From the NCBI GenBank assembly GCA_030849465.1, contig JARVLF010000015.1:310001-374000 (forward strand): DNA of 64,000 nt, written 5' to 3'. The position numbers and the translations under genes are program-made. The stretch is from Moesziomyces globuligerus (lineage: Eukaryota; Basidiomycota; Ustilaginomycetes; Ustilaginales; Ustilaginaceae). How positions within the stretch are numbered: the stretch's first letter is position 1; each line of letters opens with the position of its first letter. Shown here piece by piece: positions 28,919 to 37,956 of this stretch. The notes below the pieces were generated by a model that did not search any database, was not told where the DNA came from, and saw only the letters and a list, made by a program, of their open reading frames with translations.

Positions 28919-29836
28919 ATGTCGGTGCTCAAGACGCTCATTATCAACCCACGCTCGGGCGTTAAGCCCACCGCCACGCTCTTTTTCCTGCACGGCCTGG
29001 GCGACTCGAGCGCAGGCTGGTCCGACGTAGCGCAGATGCTCTCGCAGCGGCCCTCGCTCTCGCACGTCCGCTTCGTGCTCCCCAACGCGCCCATCCAGCC
29101 CGTCTCGCTCAACATGGGAATGCCCATGCCCTCTTGGTTCGATAGTAGGTCTTCGTACTCTTGTGCGTGGCTCAGCTGCGCCCCAAACTCACTTTAACAC
29201 TCTATGCCCGTCCTCTGTTGGCTGACCCCCCCACTCTTGATTTCAACGTTCAAGTCTTGGCGCTGGACGACCTCTCGGGAGCCGAAGACGAGGCTGGCCT
29301 GCTCAAGTCGACAGATGAGATCAAGAAGCTCATCAAGGCCGAGAACGATGGCTCTGCACAGGGACTCGAGGGCCAGCAGATTCCCAGCGAGCGCATCGTC
29401 GTCGGCGGCTTCAGCCAGGGCGGTGCTATCTCGCTCCTCACCGGCCTCACCAACCCGAACGCTGTGGCTGGCGTCGCCGCTCTTTCCACCTGGCTGCCGC
29501 TCCGAGCAAAGATCGCCACGCTCCGTGCGCCCACCTCGAAGAACATCAAGGTGTTCCAGGCCCACGGAGACGCGGATCCTGTGGTCAAGTACGAGTATGG
29601 ACAGCGCACCGTCTCCTTCCTCAAGAACGAGCTGGGTATCTCGGAACAGGATGTCGAGTTCCACACTTACCCGCGCATGCCTCATTCGGCATGTCCCGAA
29701 GAGGTGAGTCATCGCCGTCCGCGCTAAGATTCTCTTTGAGCGCTCTTTCGCTGACAGTATCGTTGGTTCCCCTTGTTTTGCGTCTCAGATTCGTGACCTT
29801 GCTGCCTTCCTGGAGAAGGTCATTCCGGCTCAGTAA
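28919..29836 (+). CDS. APT1: Acyl-protein thioesterase 1 (three exons)
   Basis: Exons 28919-29144, 29255-29703 and 29789-29836; introns of 110 bases (GTAGGT..CAAG) and 85 bases (GTGAGT..TCAG). The product is 240 residues. Cytosolic serine hydrolase that removes palmitate from proteins such as Ras and G-alpha, and hydrolyses lysophospholipids. It shows [14 protein letters not shown] near residue 21, PSWFDI across the first junction (the Ile codon is split and restores the family's SWFD-I segment), the nucleophile motif GFSQGG with Ser129, Asp183 in HGDADPVV and His219 in PHSACPEE. The final exon adds [15 protein letters not shown], the usual C-terminal helix. Length equals the family norm. Confidence 0.93.
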
Positions 29837-29961
29837 GCCAGTCACGCCACAAGGACACGTTGCTTCATCTCTGCATGCACGATAGGACCCGAGAATAGAA
29901 CATAAACCTGGGAAGTCTGAAGCTAGAGTCGAGGGTTCGCAGCGGGGTTTGGCTCGGCGAG

Positions 29962-31245
29962 TCAGGCGCCATCGACTGTGATAATGATCTTGCCGACGTT
30001 TTTGTTGGCCTCCATCTCGTCATGGGCGTCCTTGATGTCGGTCCAGGAATAGACCTTGTGGATGACGAGCTTGCTGCCTTCGTTGCCGGAGCCGTCGGGG
30101 CGCGCGCCGGAGATGAGGCGTTCGAGGCCGTTTTCCTTGACAAAGCCCTGGACGAGATCGCTCTGGTACTCGACCGTGCGGGAGCGGAGGGTGGAGCCTT
30201 CGATCCTGAGGCGCTTGAAGAGGATCTGAGCAAGGACGGTCTCCTTGATCTTGGCGCCGCCCATGAAGGCGAGCAGGACCATGCGTCCGTCGCGCTTGAG
30301 GCTGTGCAGGTTACCGTTGAAGTAGGGTGCACCGATAAAGTCGACGATCACGTCGACCGAGCCAGCGGGGCCCTTGGCGCCCGTGTGCTTTGCGAGCTCC
30401 TCGGCCCAATCGCTGGCCTTGTAGTTGAAGCCCTTATCCGCACCGATGCTCTCGCAAAAGTCGATCTTCTCCTGCGAGCCCGCGGTCACGTAGATCTTGT
30501 TGGCTCCGAAGGCGCGTGCGAGCTGGATGGCGGCAAGACCAACGCCCGAAGCACCCGCGTGAATGAGGACATCCTCACCCTTCTGCATGGTGCAGATGGT
30601 GCGCAGCGCCTGGAAGGCAGTGAGGTAGTTTTCAGGGATGGCAGCTGCCTGGACCCAGTCGAGCTCGCTGGGCTTTTCGAGGATCATGCGAGCGGGGACC
30701 TTGATGTACTCGGCATAGGCACCACCGACGGCGAGGCCAAATACCTCCTGACCCACCTTCCACTGGATCTCCTTGAGGTTCTTGGTTGCTACGACGTGGC
30801 CAGAGAACTCAACGCCCATGATCTGAGGAGCGTGGGGCGGAAGCGGATAGTTCCCTTCGCGCTGCATGATGTCCATTCGATTGAGACCGAACGCCTTGAT
30901 CTTGACGAGTACCTCGTCATCGGCCAGCTCGGGCACAGGTGCTTCGCCCATGTACAAGCTCGACGACGGTCCCTTTCCGTCCTTGACCAGGATAGCCTTC
31001 ATCTGCGAAGGTACTTCGGACGACATGGCTCTGGTCTGACCTGCGTATCGAATCGGGTTGAATGTGCGAGTGTGAGCGGTGGCGCTAAGTCGTTGATCGC
31101 CGGGACGCTTTGACTGAACAGAGATGGATGAAGCTCGCGAGTAGGCTCGCGAAGGAGCGATACCGATGGGAGAGACGGGCTTCGGAATGCGGGTGGGGTT
31201 GAACGTAGTGAAGAATCTGGGATGCAGACGAACGATAGATGACAT
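29962..31245 (-). CDS. Quinone oxidoreductase, TP53I3/zeta-crystallin-like MDR enzyme
   Basis: Zinc-free medium-chain dehydrogenase/reductase that reduces quinones with NADPH. The 427-residue product has a GroES-like domain (KIKAFGLNRMDIMQREGNYP, GVEFSGHV, VFGLAVGGAYAEYI) and a Rossmann domain (HAGASGVGLAAIQLARAFGA, then VDVIVDFIGAPYFNGNL, with DGRMVLLAFMGG). No zinc-ligand Cys cluster is present. A 73-residue, Arg/Ser-rich, acid-poor leader precedes the enzyme core, consistent with mitochondrial import. A second in-frame ATG at 31026 (MSSEVPSQMK) would give a 354-residue form of the usual family length. The frame continues upstream to 31461 but starts there at GTG; 31245 is the first ATG. 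Confidence 0.9.
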   Translation of the reverse strand: MSSIVRLHPRFFTTFNPTRIPKPVSPIGIAPSRAYSRASSISVQSKRPGDQRLSATAHTRTFNPIRYAGQTRAMSSEVPSQMKAILVKDGKGPSSSLYMGEAPVPELADDEVLVKIKAFGLNRMDIMQREGNYPLPPHAPQIMGVEFSGHVVATKNLKEIQWKVGQEVFGLAVGGAYAEYIKVPARMILEKPSELDWVQAAAIPENYLTAFQALRTICTMQKGEDVLIHAGASGVGLAAIQLARAFGANKIYVTAGSQEKIDFCESIGADKGFNYKASDWAEELAKHTGAKGPAGSVDVIVDFIGAPYFNGNLHSLKRDGRMVLLAFMGGAKIKETVLAQILFKRLRIEGSTLRSRTVEYQSDLVQGFVKENGLERLISGARPDGSGNEGSKLVIHKVYSWTDIKDAHDEMEANKNVGKIIITVDGA

Positions 31246-34200
31246 GCTGCGACGCAGGTGGCAGCGGAAGGTCAAGTGTCGAATCGGCAATGCTCCGGAT
31301 GTCCGAGCTGGATAGCCGCGTTCAGGTGTAGCAAAAGGATTGGCTACAGAGGCACTTCCGTCGAGTGTGAGCGTTGGCAAGCTGTGGAAGATGAACGAAG
31401 CAAGCTTACATCCGGGCCACCGAATGCCGGCTGAACTGGCCGCCGGTTGCCCGATGAGCACGGACCTGAAGCCTCCACAACAGATCCTGCACGAAATTTG
31501 GCCCGAGTTTGTGTAGACATACGGTCGAACACTCGACTTAGATTTGGCGCTCTAACATCCTTTTGCAAAGTCAACGGTCCAGTCGCTCTCCACCTTCGAA
31601 TCTCTCATGACGATGAGTCGACTCGGATTGCCGAGACGTGGACTCAGCACCGATTGCTATCAGTCAGCCGCCGACGGAAGGTGAGGTTGCATGCGGTGGA
31701 CTCGCGGGTACTTGACCGGCAGGAGCGACGATCGTGCGACGGAGTGGCAAATGGACTCCGCGACAACAAATGTCGCTGTTCGCCCTTCGCATGACGCGTT
31801 GAGCGGCCGAACAAACACCAATGCGAAAACAAGCATCAACGGATTCATGGACCTCTTGATCTTGTCGCCTGGCTCGCCATCGTTTATCTTGCTTTATCGG
31901 GGGTGACTTTCGCGATTGGCACGGATGCAGACAGCTCGGTCATCTTGATCTCTCCGTTGAGCGGCGCTTGCAGAGCTCGTACGATAATCGAACCGCGGGT
32001 CTGTCTGGCTGGGTCACAAGAGAGGTGCATGCGTCGATTTGGAACTGGCGCGGGAGTGCGCAGCCCCGTCAAAAAGTCAGAGAAGCGTGAAACTAAGCTC
32101 GATCAAGACGAGGCCCAGATGGCCGACTCAGCCAAGATCGTGCGGAGTACGTGGGCGAGTCAGTACTAGTGCGAGTCGCGTCGAGACCCGACTTGGCCGA
32201 GCAGGCGGAGCTCCGGGGCCAGGGCAGGGAGTCATGACTGGTGGGCGCGAAGCGATCAAGGGTCCGAGCTGAGCCAGCATTGTTGCGACTGAGTGAGCGT
32301 GACGAGGCCGTGAGAGTGGGGCAAGGATCGACGTGCTGCGACGGATCAAGCCTGGAGTTGAGCGGGGTGGGATATTTTGAAAGCACGACGCTCCGCCCCG
32401 GGCAAGACCCGCATCGCCTGAAATTTGTCCGCTGGCCCACGGGAACAGCCGCCGCTGCCGCAGTAGCGTACAGTACCGTATGCAGCTTGCAAAGCCCCTT
32501 ATGTTTGTCCACGGCCTGAAATCTCAAGCTTCGGGCTGGTCGGCAAGAAAATTGGAGCTCGTTGCGGAAGCCGTAGATGGTTGGAAGCTGCGTAAATTGA
32601 TGCCAGGGGTCGGCCAGAAGGCTTTGGCCGTGTGAGGAATAGTCACGGGAGAGTGGAAACCAGGACGGGATGGAGCGGCTCCAGCGAGGCCAAGAAAGCC
32701 GTGCCAGATATGCAGAGCCGACCAGCTGAAAGTGTGAATCTGTTGATTCAGGCACTTACTTCCGGTCCGACGTCCTGTCCAGGAACCGCAGGGTTGCAGC
32801 CCTGTCCACAAGCGAGCCCTGAATTCGCTCTCGCTTGTTCGCGAGCCAAACCCCCAAGGTCCGCTCAGCACGTTCACTCCAGCCTCTCTTCTCCGCCAAG
32901 GTCTCAATCTTGCTGGATATACCTGACTTTGCATTGACATGCACAAATTGTGAGGGCGCTCTACGAAGAGCCGCACCAGACCTGGTTTTGATCGACATGA
33001 ACTTCCATGTGAATTGACCGAGGTCCTCCGCGCGACCGAACTGCCCGAGCTCAGCCCTGCTTATCTCGGCATCCACAACGCCGACCGATGTGCATCGAGG
33101 GTGATGTTTGTGACCGCATGCTCATGTAGCCACGACTCGAGTGCCGCATGCTCGCGATGCAGCCCCGGAAGCGTTCGGGGCTTTGAGCTTGACGCCTTAC
33201 TGAGCGGCTCGGCTCGAGATGGAGGCGCGACCTGGCAAGACACGTGTGAGCATGCTGAAGCGAGGGTCCCGGTCTGGACCGCCTTGGCGGTTCCGGACCA
33301 GGCGCTGTCGGACGAACACGATGTGCAGACAGTCGCGAGAGCGGTCGGGGTCGTGATGCACGCGGCCGAGAGGGAGGGGGGGATGCAGTAGAAGCTCGCT
33401 GAGCGCGTGATGTCAAGCCACTCGAGCAGCCACTCGAGCAGCCGCAAGCGTCCCGCAAGCGTCGTCGAGCTCTAAAGGCTCGGATATCGGGTGATTCGAG
33501 GCACGCGGCGTAGCGTTTTTCCACTGCAGTATGCTGTTGTGCGAGTGGCCAGAGGCGAGGCACGATGTGCGTTTTGACGTTTGACACTCCGCAAGACAGG
33601 CGACAGCGCACGTCCAGACTCGCTTGACCTTTGCGCGGGGCACCAGGTACGCGCCAGGCTGGCCGTCTTTGTCCGCATCGAGAACAAAAGCAAAACTTAG
33701 AAACGGAAAAGCAGGCGTGCAGCGAGTGACACGCGAGGCGAGCTGAGAGAGCACGGGTTGGAGTTGGGCGCTGCAATACAGTCATAACTGCGTCTACAGC
33801 CTGGTGAGTCCAAACTCAGAGCCGAGAGGACAGGCGTGAGTTCTCTGCCTGCATTGCAGTGAGTGATTTCCAACATTTTCCAATTTTCCAGCATTTTCCT
33901 CCGTTCCGGACTTTGTGCCGTTTTGTTCCTCCCTGAATTCATTTTTGAGCAAATAAAACTCTAGGAATAATGGCCGGCACGGAAGAGCAGATCGCGGATT
34001 GCCTGCGGTCGGGCTTCCAAGTAAAACATGGCGGCTCTTGCTCTGCCTAGCGCCGTCCGGCCCCGCCGCTGCTGCCCAGATTCGCTCCTCTCATTGCGGC
34101 CTCACCCTGTTGGCTTTGGCTATGGTCCAGACCAGGGTTTCAGCCGTGCAGCACGTCACCACCAGCTCCGTCCTTCGACGCAGGGCTCTTACAGACCTGC

Positions 34201-34932
34201 CTGCCTTTCCTCCGTACGTTCTTTCGTCCTGTCAACTGTCTGTATGCAGGCACCGCCAGAGGGCGCTTGGCCCACAATGGAGACGGTCGCCGTAGCCGCT
34301 CTTGGTCCTCGCCTCTCCTGGCCCGACTTGTCTCACCCCCGGTACTTGGCACACACTCCGCTCTAAAACACCCCTCCATGGTTCTTTGGGCGCTGAACCC
34401 CAGGTCGCTTACTTACGAAACGCCGTCGGTCGCTGCGCTCGTCAGTATGCACCGCGCCAAAAGCCTCTCGGCTGTTGGCTTTGAGTTCGCCGCCCGATTT
34501 TCCTTCCCCTGCTAGTCGGCGCTTCTCCCCTGTGGCTTACCTCCGCCAGAGACATGTGGTCTCACTATTCGACACGCCGACGTCGCCAGCCTGCTTCCCC
34601 CATCGTGTGCTGCAGCCGCAGCGGACACGCCCCCTCCCTTGTTCGGGCTTTGCCTTCCGCCCGCAGCATGCAGCGCAATGCACCTCAGCCGCCCCTGGGG
34701 CCGGTCCGCTGGTGATCCCTCTCTCCATCTAGATCCGGTTGATCGACACCGCAAGCTGCATCCAAAAAGTACCCGCTCACCTTTCTGGACCATTCGGAGC
34801 TCATCTGAGTCAATGTCCGTTGATTGTGTCAGAATAGGATGCCTCCTTGCACGGACCGAAGCTTGCCCAGACCGTGTCTCTGCGATTGCTTCCTTAGCCC
34901 TGACCTGCCGCTTCCAAAAGCATCGCCGCCTG
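31246..34932. other. 3.7 kb gene-free interval
   Basis: Open frames here (up to 244 codons) are Arg/Ser/Pro/Cys-rich and resemble frames from GC-rich random sequence; none carries a recognisable motif. Short tandem duplications occur near 33415-33465 (CACTCGAGCAGC twice, CGCAAGCGTC twice). A GTACAGTAC element lies at 32468-32476. From about 34030 to 34740 the + strand is C/T-rich, suggesting a long leader or non-coding transcript for the downstream gene. I looked for tRNA T-arms, snRNA and 5S motifs and found none. Confidence 0.5.
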
Positions 34933-34940
34933 TATATAAT
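34933..34940 (+). promoter_or_regulatory. TATA-like element upstream of Ser-rich orphan
   Basis: TATATAAT, 140 bases upstream of the start codon at 35080. The sequence is close to a TATA-box consensus; use is inferred. Confidence 0.42.
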
Positions 34941-35079
34941 CCCTCCTCGCCTTGGCATGTAGCACATCGTGCACCCCCACACAAATCTCCCTTCGCTACC
35001 ATCGACCATAGCTTCGACGCTCCGTCTCTACCTGTGTAGCTGCTGACTTCGCCAGCTAGAGTCGCTCCGCCTCTCCAGT

Positions 35080-36579
35080 ATGTCGAGCTCGTCGCTGCTC
35101 TTCTCCGACCTGACGCCAGCCTCGCCGTCTACCCACAGCTCCGTCTCTTCCTCGCGCTCTCGCCCCGAATACCGCAGGTCGTCCACCTTTTCGGGCGCCT
35201 CGATCTACTCGCGTGACAGCTGGTGCTCGACTGCCGACTCGGAAGTCTCCACCAAGGGCCACGTTTCGCACGACCAAAAGGCTTTCGAGCAGGTCGTCCT
35301 CGCTAGCATCGCGACCAACGCCATCTTCGGATCCACCTCGCCCCGCAAGAACCGCTCGGCCGGCACGCGTTCCTCGTCCGACTCGATTCGCTCGTCGACC
35401 TCATCTCGCTCGTCGATGCGCTCGCCCATCACACCCGACATGATGCTGCCCTTGATGACCAAGACGCCGCTGCTGGCTACCATCGCGCTGCCCCCCGTTG
35501 ACGAGACACCGAGACGTAGGCGCCCACAGCTCTCGCGCATCGTCTCTGATGAGGTGCAGTACATCGGCCGATCGCTCGACGTACCCGTGTCCGAGGACGG
35601 CCACCAGGACCCCTCGATGTGCCTCCGACGCTCGTCTTCCACCACTTCATCCGCATCCCGCAACTCGAAGCGCTACTCGCGCTTCAGCATGGCAGGCGGC
35701 AAGGACGGCCTCATGCTCGCCATGGACGAACTGGAGCAGGAGCTCGCCCGCACCATGGCCACGCTCTCGGCATCCAACTCGCCGGCTTCGACGGTCTCGG
35801 CGAGGTCGAGATCCAAGACCCCCAGGAGACCTCATACCGCCGACAAGGTTATGGCCGTCGGTTCGGCCAAGGCTTTCCCCACCAGTCTGGCTCAGGCGGG
35901 TGTGGCATCGACGGGCCCGCTGGCCTCGCGATCGCGCTTCCAGCGCGAGTCGTGGATGGACTCGAGCAGCAACAGCCACGAGGACGAGGCGATCTTCTTT
36001 GCCAAGCCCATCCGCTTCTCTGCCTCGGACCTCACGCTGCTCGCCGAGGGCGCCGAGATCTCGAAGCGATCGAGCGTGATGAGCATCCAGGACGAGTGCG
36101 AGCGACCGGTCTCAACAGCGTCAAGCTACTCGAGCCTCGCTTCGCGTCTCGACCACGCCTCTGTGCCCACACTCGTCTTTGACGGAAGGTTCTCGGGTTC
36201 GTCGACGGGCACCTCGGCAGCGTCGTTTCAGGACGCTTCGAGCAGGCCAGGCAGCATGGTCGTTGTTCCGCCCGTGCGCAAGTCGAGCAAGCGCAGACCC
36301 GGCACCGCTCGCGCCGAGACCGCCACCGACGGCATCCACAAGGCGGGTCTGTACCAGCTGCAGAAGGCTTCGCGATCGACGCCGTCGCTCGTTTCGGCCC
36401 CGCCTCACGAGCCGCTCCCCCCGCTCCCGAGCCTGCCTGTGGGTCTCAACCACCTCCTGGCGGGCGCTCCAGCGCCCCCGCCGCGACCGTCCAAGTCGCT
36501 CGCTCGCACTCCCACTAGCTCGCTCCGCAACAGCCCGGTTCCCTTTGCCCACAAGGCCCTCCCACGTGTTCCTTGCTAA
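35080..36579 (+). CDS. Ser-rich protein of unknown function
   Basis: Single-exon 499-residue protein, not recognised. Ser makes up a large share, with many basic-Ser sites (RSSS, RRSSST, SKRSS) of the kind phosphorylated by basophilic kinases. More structured pieces are residues 60-85 (QKAFEQVVLASIATNAIFGS), 205-230 (a helix DGLMLAMDELEQELARTMATL) and 305-330 (EAIFFAKPIRFSASDLTLLAEG). Pro-rich stretches near the C-terminus (PHEPLPPLPSLP and APPPRPSKS) resemble SH3-binding sequences, which hints at a scaffold or cell-polarity role but does not prove it. The ATG at 35080 follows a long C/T-rich leader and a TATA-like element. Confidence 0.7.
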   Translation: MSSSSLLFSDLTPASPSTHSSVSSSRSRPEYRRSSTFSGASIYSRDSWCSTADSEVSTKGHVSHDQKAFEQVVLASIATNAIFGSTSPRKNRSAGTRSSSDSIRSSTSSRSSMRSPITPDMMLPLMTKTPLLATIALPPVDETPRRRRPQLSRIVSDEVQYIGRSLDVPVSEDGHQDPSMCLRRSSSTTSSASRNSKRYSRFSMAGGKDGLMLAMDELEQELARTMATLSASNSPASTVSARSRSKTPRRPHTADKVMAVGSAKAFPTSLAQAGVASTGPLASRSRFQRESWMDSSSNSHEDEAIFFAKPIRFSASDLTLLAEGAEISKRSSVMSIQDECERPVSTASSYSSLASRLDHASVPTLVFDGRFSGSSTGTSAASFQDASSRPGSMVVVPPVRKSSKRRPGTARAETATDGIHKAGLYQLQKASRSTPSLVSAPPHEPLPPLPSLPVGLNHLLAGAPAPPPRPSKSLARTPTSSLRNSPVPFAHKALPRVPC

Positions 36580-37956
36580 TTCTCTCGAGATACCACTATC
36601 TTTGCATTATCGTCACTGTAGCACACCCCTTACTTCTATGCATGTCGCATTTTTTAACTCTCTTTAATCGTCGCTTGTCGATGCGGAATACCAGCTGATG
36701 GCCTGCCGCGCATGGCAGATCTCACGAATTCAGAGCCCGAGTGCGAGACGGACCGAACTTTGAGGTTGAGCATGGCGATAGCGGATAGGCGAATCAGAGT
36801 CGTGGGAGCAGCACCGCGATGATGGTGGTGTTCCTGCGTGGAATCGGTGGGAGCCCGGTAACTCAGCCGACGGAAAGGAGCTGCACGAATTTGGTTTGCC
36901 TTCTAACTCCGCGTGATTTCCGAGTGTCTCTACGCATCGCGTCCCCATCTGTGCGCCCCTCGCTCGCACCTTCTCGCACCTTCTCGCACGGACGTCTTCG
37001 CACACGCGGACGTTGCCTTTCAGTGCTACGGAGAACTTGGATTGCTTCATGCTGCTACTTGGGTGGATGGGAGGAATCGAGTTGGTGGATAAGCACCTTT
37101 CCTGGACGCTCGAGACCTGGACGTAGACCGTTGTAGTACATGAAGATTGACTGGCGCAGCAAACCCCCCCCCCCAAAAAAAAAAGAAAAGGAACAGACGG
37201 CAAAGTGAGCACTGTGCGCACTGGTCGCTGATAGGGCGAGCTTCAACTTACCATCAGAGAGCGTGGACGAGTAGTACCTGTAGAGATGCAGCCAACGTGC
37301 AGCGGTGCCAAGAGCGTCACGAGCGTCGAAGAGGTGTCAGCTTATTCGTTGGCGGGGCGTCGCGCAAACCAACAGGTCCACAAGCACTGATTGCAACAAC
37401 GTGTTCCTGGGCCTGATCTGCCGCTCAGCGGCGAGAAGAATAGGAACGGATGCACAAATTGCGCGGGCGGGGCGCCAAATTTCCATGCAGCCGAGACTGG
37501 GCTGGCTCGAATACGCGCTGCGGTGTGCTGCCGGAAAAAATATGCTCGCCCGTAAATTCCAAAGTGTGCGCCCAGCTGCGTAGCGCTTGGGCCGGCCATA
37601 AGCACGGTCGAGCCAGAGGCAGAGTGGCGGCGGCTGGTCTCGGCAACCACTGCTCTTGCAGAAGAGTGGCCGGTCGAGACCAAGACAGCCACCTCGCAGC
37701 TAAGGGCGGCCCACCAATCCAGCTTGGCTGAGAGAGCATGGTTTCGCATTCTCCCCACGACCCAAACCCGCCCTCGTCCTCGCAGCCGAGGAGCTTCCAT
37801 CACCGCTTGCCGCCCTCTCGACTTTCCCCATGCGGTCCCAGCTTTCGGTCGACACCGCCCGATCCCGGCGATAGCCGCGCTCGACCGGCCGTTCCAACTT
37901 AGACGCCTGATCCTCGCTAATGCAGGGTCGGCGTCCAACTCTATCGCTAGCCGCCA
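36580..37956. other. Intergenic region with C/A homopolymer tract
   Basis: Lies 3' of both convergent neighbours. Contains a three-copy CTTCTCGCAC tandem repeat near 36964-36989 and a homopolymer pair, 11 C then 10 A, at 37164-37184. Open frames here lack protein-like composition. Confidence 0.5.

Noticed and set aside
31960..32040. Possible tRNA T-arm (TCGAACC near 31989)
   Set aside because: The flanking bases do not pair into a T-stem, and no matching acceptor or anticodon arm is present.
33051..33785. 244-codon frame in the gene-free interval
   Set aside because: Arg/Ser/Pro-rich without hydrophobic core or motif; similar frames occur in other phases of the same DNA.
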